A stretch of DNA of 64,000 bases from Branchiostoma lanceolatum. Taxonomy: Eukaryota > Chordata > Leptocardii > Amphioxiformes > Branchiostomatidae. Below, one piece after another: positions 40,001 through 50,000 of the stretch. The stretch lies in the NCBI RefSeq assembly GCF_035083965.1, contig NC_089727.1:19471269-19535268 (forward strand), given 5' to 3'. The notes below the pieces were generated by a model. That model made no database searches. It worked only from the letters and a program-made list of their open reading frames with translations, and was not told where the DNA came from. The stretch's first letter is position 1. Each line of letters begins with the position of its first letter. The translations under genes were made by a program, and so were the position numbers.

Positions 40001-42369
40001 TTCCAGCGCAGTCAGTTTGGAAGATGATGACGTCACTGGGAATAGCAGGGAAGGACAGGAAGGTAGCTATACGCAGGATGGGGGAGGCTGCAGAGAGAGC
40101 CTCATGCTGGCTGTGGAACAGGAGAGAGGAGGTATGCTGGAAGCCTGGAGGAGCGGGTGGGCAGTGAGCTGGCCACCACTGCCGGCCCGACAGCAGGAGG
40201 GTGTTACTGATAAGGGCCGAAACACCCAATGAGGGCTGATCCGTCTGATGACATCCGACTTACTCCATGGCCAAGCAACAGCACTCCACTTACCTTCGGT
40301 GAGTGGACTTCAACAAGCATCATAGAAATCTGATGTATTTACCAAACTATTAATTCTCAAACTTCAACTATCTAGATCCGCTGTTCGTATGTCAGAAATC
40401 CACTTTTGTTTCAGGTTAGTCCCTTCGTATGTTCCCGCACCTACACGAGAAACACAAAACTAATCTTACTGTTACCCGATCAGTGTGTGCTTTATCAGTC
40501 CCAATCCAACATCCGACCACGACGCAAAACACCATGTTTATGAGACATAACGTTTTGAAGGGAAATTGTGATTGGCGTAGAAAACATCTGTCATTTCGAC
40601 GGAGAGTTCCATAGGGCTCCATTAAGGCCAAAGGTCACCATTACAGTCATGCGCAAAAGGTCCATTTTCATGAAATCGCCTTGTATATGCTTGTTAAACG
40701 TAGCTGTAGGAGGCCTCTTTGTTGGAAATGTTGGTGTTTTTTGAGCTGGAATTGACAGGTAAGGGTTGTGGCTATTTCATTTATTTAGAAAAACAGGAGT
40801 TTAGCCATGTTTGAAGTGTCCGGTACACTTTGAAATAGGTGTAGTTTGGATGTGATCAGGTCTTGTGAAGGGGGGTCAAAGGTCATCTCGCCTCGTTTTG
40901 ATAGAATTTCACCAGTTTGCGCCGGTGGAAAATCGGCGAAACTCATTAGATTGACACTTTAAAGGTCAGACTACGCTGCCAATGTGACTTTTCCATGATC
41001 TAAACTTCAGGTATGTGACTTTTAACAGCCTTTTCCTCATATGTTTACCATTGAAAGTCTAGGGCCCGTGAATGGTGGACTTAAGCCACTACCAAGTGGA
41101 CCCTAAAATGGCCGCCAGTGCTCGTTGCTAGGGGGCGGGTCACGTGACTGAATACGCCCTATAAGATACCGTAATATGAACGCGGAGTCAGGGAGACTAT
41201 CTACGAGCGTATCTACAATCCCACTTTAAACAGAATGGGAGGAAATCATGTAGAACTCTCTAGTACCCGGGACCCCGCTTTGCAACACAAAGGACAGTAA
41301 AAGTTCCTATGGTGTTGTCTGACCATAGTAACTACCCTAGATCTTAATGACATGGTTGGGTTTTTGAGTTACTAGTAGACAAGTGTTCTTTACATGTTCA
41401 ACCGGTTTTCCCTACTTTAATGAATGAATGAATGAAGACCTATATTGTATGTTCGTGCCCCGAGGGGCTAGATACAGGTCGTTTAACACAAACCTTACAA
41501 ACATCTAAGTGACATATACAATGAAATATGTACAGTACATTGTGTAAACATACATGGTAGAAGAAAGTGATAAGTTAAGCTAGGCTAATCTAGTAAAGTC
41601 AACTTCTTCTCGCTTCTTTGTACATGATTGTGTAGATGTATGAACAGATCATGTTTCTTATACAAGGGTTATCTAGACGCAACAAAAATATGAATTTATC
41701 CGTTGCGCTTAAATGTTCAAAGTATGGGAATTTCTCATTAATATATTTGAAAAGAACATTTCTTTCTATATCGTAAAGTTTACAACCTAAAATGAAGTGC
41801 CGCTCATCTTCTATTTGATTTAACTTACAAAATTGGCAAAGCCTATGTTCTAGAAGCGTGCGGTTGTGCCTTCCTGTTTCAATATGTAATTTGTGACAAC
41901 TAATCCTGAATTTAGTGACAGCTACTCTATGCTGTATGTTGCTTATAGATAGATACTCTTCTTCCTTATATAGGGACTTAAACAGTCGGTAAGGCCACAG
42001 CAAGTAAATTTTATGGATGACATCCTCCGCAGACTCCAAAATTAATGAGATAGGGCGGGGAAAAAAACAAGGCGAGCCAAAAAACAAGATTCCTATATTT
42101 TCAAATTGTGAGATCATACGTCTTGTTAAACAAGAATTGAGGCGACGAAATATGATATCATGACCAACAGGTCTTTTATTCCTGTAAGGTCTTCTACAAC
42201 TATCATGCAAACAACAAACACTACTAGATAGTGCATAAGGATGGTGCCTTGACTTACCAACGACGGTATCCAGTATTGAGTCCATAAACATTGCCAAAAC
42301 TGCCACTATCACTACCAGAGTTCTTGACAGTCGAATGCGTTTACAAATGTCCCATGCCTTCTGGAGCAT
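20808..42369 (-). CDS. SLC18A-like: Vesicular amine/acetylcholine transporter-like protein (SLC18, MFS), 15 exons, 546 aa
   Basis: An MFS proton antiporter that would load a cationic transmitter into secretory vesicles. Exons: 42258-42369, 35445-35751, 34856-34914, 32484-32567, 32048-32140, 31520-31609, 31010-31053, 30424-30487, 29396-29491, 28823-28901, 23913-23964, 23536-23599, 22485-22536, 21653-21720, 20808-21184. All introns are GT-AG and the phases close at 1641 nt. The order of conserved blocks matches VMAT/VAChT throughout: [16 protein letters not shown] (TM1), GILYASKSA...[10 protein letters not shown] (TM2, motif A), [66 protein letters not shown], and [14 protein letters not shown]. 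The TM1 Asp, the TM2 Lys and the Asp before RH are kept. The acidic TM11 position is Glu where VMAT has Asp. The transported substrate cannot be read from this; a VMAT, VAChT or lineage-specific paralogue is possible. Confidence 0.9.
21869..22134 (-). mobile_element. tRNA-derived SINE (reverse copy)
   Basis: It is the reverse complement of the SINE at 32185-32437. The tRNA-like head (ccacagggac...cactacatacaccacag) is at the right end. It sits in the transporter intron between exons 14 and 13. Confidence 0.7.
22145..22430 (-). mobile_element. tRNA-derived SINE with intact B box
   Basis: The minus strand carries GGTTCGATTCC (22357-22367), a perfect RNA polymerase III B box, with an A-box-like segment near 22390-22410. 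A tRNA-unrelated body follows that matches 35098-35375 and in part 20245-20425. It is not a functional tRNA gene because no cloverleaf with acceptor stem is formed. Confidence 0.7.
22580..22709. mobile_element. TA-flanked hairpin MITE (mariner-like)
   Basis: Arms of about 52 bp (22580-22631 and 22657-22709) are nearly perfect inverted repeats beginning ATCTCCAAGCAGATC, with only about 25 bp between them. TA occurs at both borders, consistent with a Tc1/mariner-type target. It lies about 45 bp upstream of the acceptor of transporter exon 13, where branch point and pyrimidine tract are expected. Confidence 0.75.
22716..22915 (-). mobile_element. LINE 3' end ending in ATTC repeats
   Basis: In the minus orientation it ends with AATAAAGGTCTTCATTCATT. 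It contains the last codons of the same ORF2 that is longer at 41599-42240 (the YKEARRS-like end near 22875). This is the same family as 35783-35965 and 41418-42240. Confidence 0.7.
24585..24909. repeat. (TG)n tract, about 325 bp
   Basis: A long TG run with CG, TC and TT interruptions, inside the transporter intron between exons 11 and 10. All open frames here (poly Cys-Val or His-Thr) are artefacts. Confidence 0.95.
24979..28545 (-). mobile_element. CACTG-ended transposon, 3567 bp, copy I (transporter intron)
   Basis: The ends are CACTGCACGAAATGGCC and its inverse, flanked by TTG at 24976-24978 and 28546-28548. It is the reverse complement of the element at 59941-63509 almost throughout, so both moved recently. 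Subterminal arrays rich in GGATCC and TATCCGTCAGTATCCG, with ~180-bp periods on the 24979-25620 side, fit CACTA-type structure. The interior (25800-27500) holds exon-like open segments but no recognisable transposase domain. A perfect palindrome with 16-bp arms lies at 26657-26689. It is non-autonomous or mobilised in trans. Confidence 0.85.
29862..30404. repeat. 18-bp minisatellite, about 30 units
   Basis: Repeats of CCACAGTGCCACCACAGG with a few variants (cataggc, cagacc). It lies in the intron between transporter exons 9 and 8, ending only 20 bp before exon 8. Because 18 is a multiple of three, several frames stay open on both strands (for example HHRPQC). These are not genes. Confidence 0.9.
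30550..31005. repeat. CA-rich simple repeat
   Basis: Imperfect CACACA/ACACAGACAC repeats with embedded tacggcacac words, ending in a pure CA run that abuts the donor of transporter exon 7 at 31009. The intron between exons 8 and 7 (30488-31009) is almost entirely this repeat. Confidence 0.9.
31625..31745 (-). mobile_element. Short LINE/SINE 3' end in transporter intron
   Basis: The sequence ataaggactttattgcgcgac resembles in pattern the LINE 3' ends at 35785 and 41430 (AATAAAGTCCTTAT on the minus strand). The fragment is short and its family is uncertain. The rest of the intron to 32047 shows nothing clear. Confidence 0.4.
32185..32437 (+). mobile_element. tRNA-derived SINE
   Basis: It begins GTCCCTGTGGTGTAGTGG, in which TGGTGTAGTGG is a perfect A box. 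A degenerate B box (GTTCGTGCC) is found about 85 bp on, followed by a tRNA-unrelated body. A reverse copy is at 21869-22134. It lies in the transporter intron between exons 5 and 4. Confidence 0.7.
33739..34649. mobile_element. piggyBac-like MITE, 911 bp
   Basis: It has TTAA on both sides (33735-33738 and 34650-34653) and CCCTATCCAGACTGGG / CCCAGTCTGGTTAGGG ends. It is a fuller version of the copy at 3763-4429, with about 245 extra interior bases (34186-34440). It carries two clusters of TGACGTCA-like sites, at 34308-34340 and 34455-34500. No transposase is present. It is in the transporter intron between exons 4 and 3. Confidence 0.85.
35098..35375 (-). mobile_element. tRNA-derived SINE
   Basis: Homologous to 22145-22430, with a B-box-like GAGTTCGATTCC on the minus strand near 35337-35348. 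It is in the intron between transporter exons 3 and 2. Confidence 0.65.
35445..35751 (-). CDS. SLC18A-like: Transporter exon 2 (large lumenal loop and TM2)
   Basis: Starts with [11 protein letters not shown], followed by a roughly 60-residue lumenal loop with two N-glycosylation sequons (NYT, NLS) and two cysteines nine bases of loop code apart (SSCNQGTTC). It then enters TM2 with the conserved ASK and GFLSDR motif. A large glycosylated first lumenal loop is a family hallmark of vesicular amine transporters and sets it apart from bacterial MFS drug pumps. Confidence 0.85.
35783..35965 (-). mobile_element. LINE 3' end with ATTC tail
   Basis: Begins aatgaatgaatgaagacc, which on the minus strand is a 3' end with an AATAAAGGTCTTC-like signal followed by ATTC repeats. 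It is only about 30 bp from the acceptor of transporter exon 2. Confidence 0.65.
36655..37545. repeat. ~310-bp tandem repeat, three units
   Basis: Three units (about 36655-36910, 36975-37225, 37285-37540) share in order tgtacatctctgtccaacc, the word gccattgcagttccag, cagggggcccaaaatc and tcaatccatc-acacgttct. Short CA-rich or AT-rich links separate the units. It is in transporter intron 1. Open frames in it are repeated by descent and not coding. Confidence 0.75.
37700..38100. repeat. Dispersed intronic repeat with twice-repeated block
   Basis: The block attttgggtcccctagcggctt...ggaactgcag occurs at about 37852 and 37978 in slightly different form. A fragment of it (gattttgggtccctggtg...tactgcagcagaacttc) also occurs at 28570. 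It is probably an old dispersed repeat. No gene is seen between 36000 and 38890 other than these repeats. Confidence 0.45.
38895..41159. mobile_element. TIR-bounded DNA element, about 2.27 kb
   Basis: The ends form imperfect inverted repeats of about 65 bp (GGGCGTATTCACGTGAC... and ...GTGACTGAATACGCCC). Both arms share GGCGGCCATTTT and GGGTCCA. The flanks read TATA on both sides, allowing either a TA or a TATA target duplication. The superfamily is unassigned. It sits in transporter intron 1 and carries a retroelement-like coding remnant. Confidence 0.65.
39380..40250 (+). pseudogene. Broken retroelement ORF with restriction-like endonuclease features
   Basis: The plus strand holds [19 protein letters not shown], a CxxC...H...-type zinc motif, then a Lys/Arg-rich stretch, then in a shifted frame [20 protein letters not shown]. 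The tail segment [18 protein letters not shown] and an [16 protein letters not shown]-like end follow. The PD...E.T arrangement suggests a PD-(D/E)XK-type nuclease as found at the C-terminus of some non-LTR retrotransposons. Several stops and frameshifts break it, so it is a dead copy. The family assignment is from motif memory only. Confidence 0.55.
41418..42240 (-). mobile_element. LINE 3' part (ORF2 C-terminus, ATTC tail)
   Basis: On the minus strand an open frame ends at 41599 with the LINE C-terminal pattern [19 protein letters not shown] followed by [10 protein letters not shown]. The 3' UTR ends with AATGAATGAATGAAGACC read from the plus strand (41420-41440). It is 5'-truncated, in transporter intron 1 and directly next to the donor of exon 1. 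The ORF reads through that donor by chance, so the apparent 312-residue frame is a composite. Confidence 0.75.
42258..42369 (-). CDS. SLC18A-like: Transporter exon 1 (cytosolic N-terminus and TM1)
   Basis: Encodes [20 protein letters not shown] and TM1 up to ILDTVV, phase 1, donor GTTG|GTAAGTC. The start at 42367-42369 is chosen because it precedes the basic RxxR stretch typical of SLC18 N-termini and no better upstream ATG in frame is seen. An upstream 5'-UTR exon may exist but is not identified. Confidence 0.75.
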
Positions 42370-42728
42370 GACTGCTGGTGTCGAGTCGATCCTGGATCTG
42401 GTCATAAAACAGAAACATATAAAATCGTTATCGAAAAAGCACCATGTTTGTTGTCTTGCATGCTTGAAACACAAGAGGTCAGTCGGTGGCGCTTGAACCC
42501 CACCGGTAAACCGCCTTATGCGATAACACATGTACACCTGGTTTGTACTGAAGAGAACAAGTTGCCTATCCTAACATATTTTTTTGACCCGGGAAGGACA
42601 TCTACCCTTTTCGATAAGTGCCAGTGGGCATATCCGAGGGACATCCCCAGTCAAAATTCCAATGCCAACACAGTGCATTTTTGCACTGTTTCGGGGCAAC
42701 CCAAGCCTCCATTGCAGGATTGCTGGTC

Positions 42729-42909
42729 GGCGCCGGCATTTATTTTCAGGGCGAGCACCGATTCGCGATTTTCAACATATCGAGCCAACTTCTTCAGCAG
42801 GAGATATTTCTGCAGCCGACCATTGCGATCTCTCCAGCAAAAGAAGTTAGCCCTATATGTTGAAAATCGCAAATCAGCGCTTCCCTGAAAATAAATGCTG
42901 GCCGGCGCC
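42729..42909. repeat. Imperfect 65-bp hairpin
   Basis: The left arm (ggcgccggcatttattttcag...acttctt, 42729-42794) is matched by an inverted right arm (aagaagttagcc...ctggccggcgcc, 42842-42909). About 47 bp lie between them, and these also contain a short inverted pair. Shared with both arms is GATTTTCAACATAT. It is probably a fold-back MITE; TSDs are not clear. Confidence 0.6.
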
Positions 42910-42969
42910 CACAAATGTGAGGACCCAACTGCAATGACGCGTACATTGGGGAGACTAGTCGGCCACTAA

Positions 42970-45590
42970 GACAAAGGTACAATGAACATTGCAGAAGGAG
43001 CACAAACGGCTACTCCTCGGCCATTTACCACCATTTACAACTCAACCAGGGACGCTCATTCAATCTACAATCTACAGATATCCTACACCGCGAACGCCGT
43101 TGGTTCGAACGGGGAGTTAGAGAAGCAATATATGAGAAGATGTACAATCCCGATTGTGAGTACAATTGAGAGAATGTTCCTGAATCTTGCGGTCGGTCAT
43201 AATGGCGGTAAGGTGATTTTCACAAACGCTTACCAGCTCCTGTACTTATTTTCCGGCCCGTTGGCTGAAATTTGAAAAAAAAAAATGAAAAGGCGTACCT
43301 GTGAAGCAGTGGTGAAGACGTGCCAACCCGAAAACCTGACTGAGAAGTTTGTAACTTTTTTGGTCAGAAATTTAGGTCAACATTTGCATAACAATATCCA
43401 AACCGGAATATCTACATAGACTAGTTGTCTATACATAACGGTTAAGCAAACAGACAAGTCAGTTCAGTCCTGAGGGAGAACCGTCTAGAAATTCCTAAAT
43501 GAAACTTGATGTGATATAAGTAACTAGAAAGGCAACATTTGCAAGAGCAAATACAGGATACAGGCTACTTGGAACACCGAAGAATGTTCCAAATAAGTTC
43601 AACGACCTCGGCTTTGGAACAGGAGACCGGGCAGAATAAAACATGTATTTATGTTGCTTTGCACTCGTATATACACAGTTACGGTGTTGCTACATGGATT
43701 TTTGTTGTTGATTTTTATGTTTACCTTCACAGAAGTAAATATATTCTTACGTGCCCCACCTTTGGTATGAGTTGAACACTTGAACGTCGCCAAGTCAAAA
43801 CATTTGAAGTTTGCATGTTGATTATGATTGATAGATGGTCTTTACATGGGACATGATAATGTACGCACTTATTTAACGGCGACCACAATGCTTGTTTCGG
43901 CTGGCGTCAATTTGTCAACTCCTATGCGTCGGCTGCAGTATGATGACCTCCGCCAGGGCCAAATAAAAATGGCTTTTAAAGAGAACGAGCAGGCACATTT
44001 TACATCCTTTTCACCTATCTTGTACATTGCACAATGAAATCAAACTTATTCGATTCTTAATTTGATTGTGCGCCTTGCTAGAAATTTTGAGGCGTCGAAC
44101 CTTCTCATTTTGGGCCTTTGATGTCCTTTACCATGAAAATACTAATAGGCGAAATACTGAGTTCTGTTACCTTATTGTTCCCCGTCCATTTGGTGATGTG
44201 GGGAGGGTTGCTGTCACTTCCGGGTTAGGTTCTAATAGTAATAGACAAGCGTCGATAATTACACAACAACAAAACAGTTCGCTCAAACCAAACTATCATT
44301 AGGGAGTCTACGGGTAGGCATAGCTCCCACATTATGTGAAGAATTTTAGGATCAACGGTTGTGAGAAAAAAATGGGGATATCGTTCGACGTAATTCAGCA
44401 CAGCAGCAGCATGCCACTACATGTCTCGAAACAAATATGGATACCTACTGCCGAAGCAGAGGAGGGGTTCCGGCTGGTTTTGACGTGTATTTTGGCGTTT
44501 TTGTCGGACTTTCTACTTTGTTATTTTTTTTGTCGTGCGATGACATAAACTTTACAAGATACCTTTCTTTCAAGGCAAACCTCTATATCACATGCTGCCA
44601 TGGCAACAGAGAAACACGTTTTGGACTATTTCTACTCAAGATTCATATTTGACCAAGTACAAAAAAAGGATTGTTATGATTATTGATATGAACACTATAA
44701 TTCCAGACAAATGCTTACTATAGATATAACCGAAAAACAAAAATTAGTACTTAAACCAGCTACTCGGCTTCACTAGAATAAGTGCGAAATTGCCATAGAC
44801 TTAATCAATAAGATATTTGGCAAATGTGAACAAAAATTGTTTCTATGTTGAAAACCTCAAATTTTGCCGAAACACATTACTGGTTGATTTCATAAATGCA
44901 TTGAAGCATGGACATGGTCCGAAGAGCTGCCATGTATGTACGAATAACAGTTCACTAAAACTGATCCAGACAGAAAACTATTCTGGGATTCGTGTATATA
45001 TATGGATTCAGTGACCATCATGGAAATCAAACGAATGTTCTATAAGCCATTAGAAAGAAGGAAAACACAGTGGAAATCAAAATGGACATGTTTGACAAGC
45101 TGTTTCGCAGCTTGACGTGTCTACCCCTACCTGTTTGTCCGTGCCCCTCCCTCACCAGTGTAGGAGACAGAAACATGGCGATCAGAGCCGTCGGTAGAAA
45201 ACGACAGGCCGCTGCCATGGTGACCCGTGTCGTATCTTGGTCTAACGATTCGCAATACCACTAATTCTTGATCAAAAATCGTTGGTTTTAATCCAAGGTA
45301 ACCTGCCCATGTTCTGAACTTAACTCCGCTTTGCAAGCTCCTGTGCACGGGTTGCGATCCGCCGTTTCCTTGTTTGGATAGCTACACCTACGCTTCACAT
45401 TACTTCCAAATAGAAGTGGGCTGTGCATCAGTGCGCAGGAAGGCTCAAGATATAACAGACCTTGTCCTTCGGGAGTCCGACTGCAGGATTGGTATGTTGT
45501 ATACATACATGTGCAGACCATGCTTCGCCAGTGACACTGAGAGGAGTCTTTGTTTCTCAGCCACCATCACGATGACGTCACACCAGGAAA
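42970..45590. other. Intergenic DNA, no recognised gene
   Basis: Between the transporter 5' end and the lectin cluster I find no domain-bearing frame, structured RNA or clear transposon ends. Short frames at 42982-43275, 44437-44652 and 45070-45264 lack family features. A 5'-UTR exon of the transporter could be here but cannot be singled out. Confidence 0.4.
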
Positions 45591-47099
45591 TCTTCTGAAA
45601 CAAACAATGACTTTGATGGGCGTTTTTAAGGGATATTTATGTAGAAGTGAAGTCATCGATCGGCGCTCTCTGGAATTCTCTGCATATGACGAGCTGAAAG
45701 TATTATGTTACCGTGATACAAGTTGCATCGTCAACGTCTCAATAATTATCATGACAGTCCCTAAAACTCTATCTTACTGTACTTCCATGTATCATCTGTA
45801 CATGTGTTCCTAGAAAAAGCAACACTGATATAAAGAGAAGTTATTACAACCATAACAGTCCCCTACTAGATCCCTTGTAAGATGGATGTATTTTCATCAT
45901 TCTTTGTACGTAGATCGGGCTCTCTAAGCTGCTCTAATCAATGTATTCCCTCTCCCAACGTAGCAACCCGACAATTATTGTGGGTTCAAAACAGAGTAGG
46001 AAACAAGTAGTGCTGAACGTCTGAAATCTCACATTTGGGTAAACAAGCTGGTGGTGAGAAGACGGCTGCCTACGATGGACGAAACCGACGTCTACGAGGA
46101 CGTCGACTCCCCTGACCTAAACTGATTAGTCTGCTTTTAACAACATTACTAAGAACCACGTCATTGTTTGTGCATAGCGTTGATGCCTAGCCTCCACCAG
46201 TCTCTGCGGGTCGCTGGGAAAATAGTAGAAATTGGCCAAATAGAGTCAATTGTATGAAGGGAGTAGGCTACGGAGAGAGGGTCAAATATGCGGATGGAAA
46301 TGTTATCCTCCATGGCCAAAGTCCCCCGGCAAATGTTCTCTCTATAGCCGACGCTGTTAGTCTGGTAGAGACTAGTTGATGCCGGCAGTGTTTAACTTTG
46401 TTGGTGCCCGTAATATTCAACTGTGATAGGGTGGCAACATCAGCGTCAATAATCCTTTTGACACTCACAAAACACTGTCATAGTTTTCATACTCCCTTCT
46501 GTTACAGCTGTAAGGGGTGGGGGTGGAGGGGGATTATTTAAATCTTACAAGCCCCTTTCCAATATGATTTTCTTTTTCTTTTCTTTGCACAAGTGTCATT
46601 AGAAGTTTTCTGATGTAGCCCATGTAGTCTCCTAACGAATCTCTTCCAAGATGAAGTTCTTTGCATCCTTCTTTGTACAAAGACCTCAGCTGATGTGATT
46701 AATTTAGTCTTCTGGTAACTTAGCAACCAGACAATCATTGTGGGCGTGAAGCATAGAAAGAAACAAGGTGGAGGCGGAGGGGGTTGAATCAACCCCTACA
46801 AGCCCAATTCCAAGATAAGATGATGATCCTTTCTTTGCGCAAGAGCCATTTGAAGTTTTCTGATGTAGCCCTTGTATCTTCCCAACTGATCTCTTCCAGG
46901 ATGAAGTTCTTTGCATCCTCCTCTGTACAAAGACCGGACTCTCTAAGCTGATGTGATCATCGATTTAATCTTCTGGTAACTTAGGAAACAGACAATTATT
47001 GTGGGCGTAAATCAAAGAAAGAAAACATAGCGCTGATATGAACGTCTAGAAACTCACATTCGGGTGAACAAGCTGGTAGCGAGAAGACGGCTGCCTGCG
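45591..47099 (+). promoter_or_regulatory. Upstream module of lectin gene A (with ~235-bp repeats)
   Basis: This module recurs at 51600-52740 and 56580-58050. It includes an orphan first exon (46075) and about two units of a ~235-bp tandem repeat (46530-47030). Each unit contains gtagcccatgtagtctcct, aagttctttgcatcctt, tttgtacaaagacc and caaccagacaat-attgtgggcg. Its repeated association with a first exon suggests promoter content. Confidence 0.5.
46075..46125 (+). pseudogene. Orphan lectin first exon (MDETDVYEDVDSP)
   Basis: After the same leader as the real first exons (gagaagacggctgcc), it reads MDETDVYEDVDSPDLN and stops. The middle (SAASxPAD) is deleted and no donor follows in frame. It keeps the YEDV tyrosine motif. 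Confidence 0.65.
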
Positions 47100-50000
47100 A
47101 TGGACGAAACTGTATACGAGGATGACGACTTCCCGTCGTGGAGTTCGGCAGCCAGCCAACCAGCTGACCTAAACCCCGCTACGGGAACCTCGGACGTACC
47201 AGGTAAAGTTCTTTGCAGTTCCGAATGTTCCAAAAGCGACGACAATTCGGGGAAAGAACAGAAGAATAAGGACTACAAAATGTCTCCTGGCCCCGGCAAC
47301 CATTTATTCACGTTTTCATGTTTGTGTTTTTCCGGTCGTATCAGTATTTGCGATGGACGAAACCGACATCTACGAGGATGTCGACGCCCAGTCGGGAACT
47401 TCGGCAGCCAGCAGGCCAGCTGACCTTAACCCTGCAGCGGGAACCTCAGATGAATCAGGTAAGGTACTTTCCGGTTCCGAATGTTCAACCAGCTACGATT
47501 TTTTGATAAAGGACAGAAGGATGGGGCTACACAATATTTCCTGGCCCCGGCAACCATCTATTCACGTTTTCACCTTTGCGTTTCTCTGGTCGTATTCACT
47601 CTCTGTGTACTAAAAGCTAACGATAGGTATTCAACCACTGATCCTGGATCTATCTCTCCAGATACCACTGGCTGCATTCCTAGAAGCTGTAGGAGAAGCC
47701 CTGGTCTGCCAAAAATCTTCACTAGCACCATGATGAAGGCATCTGTTGTGGTGACCATTGTTATGTTCTGCTGTATGTTTGGCGCCATTTTCTTTCTAGG
47801 TGAGTGTTCTACAATCTGTTTGAAAAAAAAAAAATTGTAGAATATAATAAACGAGAAAACAAAGTTGTTGATTTCCTTCCCTACATAACATGCTGAATCT
47901 GTATAATTTTACAGCGGTGAGAGTGTCGGACCTTCATCTATCATTCAGTAAACTTGACCAAAGGACAACGAAGGGTCTCTCAGATCTGAAGCTATCAGCC
48001 AGCAAGAAAAACAACAAGAAGGCGACTGACGATCTGTCAGATCTAAAGCTGTCAGTCAGCAAGCAAAACCAGGAGACAACTGATGGTCTCTCAGATCTAA
48101 AGCTGTCAGTCCTCGACTGGTTTCAACAGGTAATAGGCAGATATGCGTCTCTAGACTGAAGCATTAGAACATGAATGAAAGTCGAGAAGCTACTTAACCT
48201 TTTAGAATTTCACTGTGGTGTATTAGGTTCCCAGACAACAGACGATATGATACGCTTATTTTGATAATTGGGTATATGATATTGAAATTAAATGGAACAG
48301 ATACTAGTGATCAAAATATACCGCTTTCATCCATTGTATTAAACATAGTTGAACATTAAGGTTCTGTATTTACAGACTTGGAGAAAAACAGCAAATTTGT
48401 CAGGAAGGCTTGAAGAAAATGAGAAAGCTCTACACAACATTGCAGCCGACGTTGCCCGGCTGATTCACTCCCGTCTGGAGAAACAGAAAGAACAAGGGAA
48501 AGAGAAAGAGAAGGAGACTATGCAACACACGGAAGGTAAAATGAAAAATACATAATCTTGTACAATTTTTGAGTCTAAATCCAAGCACTTAAAACATTGA
48601 ATATCCGCCTTGTTCAAAAAATGAATGGAAAAGTAGTCATGGAGACAAAAACAGAAATATAAGCCTTCAAATTACGAGATAACAGTTAGAAAGGAAGCCA
48701 AGTCGCTTTATTCAAAATGAAATTTTAGAAATGACGAGATTCTCCATTTTCAGTGACCTGTCCCGGTGATTACCAGAAGTATCGTGAAGTCTGCTACAAA
48801 GCCTTTGACACCATGAAGACGTTCAACGAATCGGCGAAGACCTGTCGGGCTGACGGGGGAACCCTCGCCATGCCCCGCGACGCCGGTATCAACGGCTTCC
48901 TCATCACCCTGAAGAATGGCGTGAAGATGAATGGAGACTTCTGGTTCGGCTTACATGATCAGCGAGAAGAAGGGGAGTGGGAATGGATAGACGGCACCGC
49001 TCTGGAGACCAGCTACAACGCGTGGTCGCCAGGTGGTAATGATGGCAGAGACTTTGAACAGGCCTGCGCCATGTACTTTGGGATCAAGTGGTTTGGGTGG
49101 AACTGTGTTGCGGAAGATCGTTTCATCTGTCAGGTCATACCGACAGGTTAGTCTTATAAGTTTATATCAGGCATCTTATCTAACCCTTGTCCTGCTGACG
49201 TTTTTCACGCTACGTATTTCATTCATTAGATTTCCGAGTAATCAGTCACGTTTCCCGTCGGCTGAACAGACAAATCACATAACCCCTATCCTGACCCTAA
49301 TGATTCCTCCCCTGTTGCCTTTTGACCCTTCGTTCTTACCCCCTGAAAACTCATTCGTGGCTCTTCCTTCCATCGGTACGGTCACATTCCCGCCCAACCG
49401 TCTCCATGCCTTATCCCAGAACAGCTGGAGCCTGAGTACGTTATCATGTTACCTATGCTTAGTTCCTTTTGTCTCGACCTGAGTGTTGACAGACTCATTC
49501 AACTCCCCTGTACAAGGTGGTTTTAAGTACACCTGATAAATTCTCACTTGTTTATCACTCCGATAGTTTCTTAGACTGTAACTCAGATTTGTTACTCATC
49601 CAGTGCTTATGTTCTTGTTTTCGCTACTGTTCCGGCAATGACTTTATTCAGCCTCGATTATGATGATAGGCTGCCTTGTCGTGATTGGTCGTTGAGGATT
49701 TACTTACGAGTCAGGATGCGTTAGACATCCACCGGTCAGAGCCTCGGTTTAACCGACCAGCCCGGTATTGGCTAAATACGTTTAACAGACCAAGGTAAAA
49801 CGGTCGCCACCTCGCAGCATGATTTCTAAGTAAACAAGGGGACCCTGTATTATGATCATGTATAAGAATGAATATGGTATGGAAACAACGTGTGTAATAC
49901 GAGAGTTGTTCTGTTTTTGATTCGAGGAGCCAATAAATGCCCGACCGTACTGAGTGACGGTGAGCTCACTACCCTAATTGTGTGTATGTTGTCTGTGAAA

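Noticed and set aside
41599-42537. A single 312-residue minus-strand protein
   Set aside because: It is a chance read-through of transporter exon 1 (42258-42369) into a neighbouring LINE ORF2 tail; the donor at 42257 separates them.
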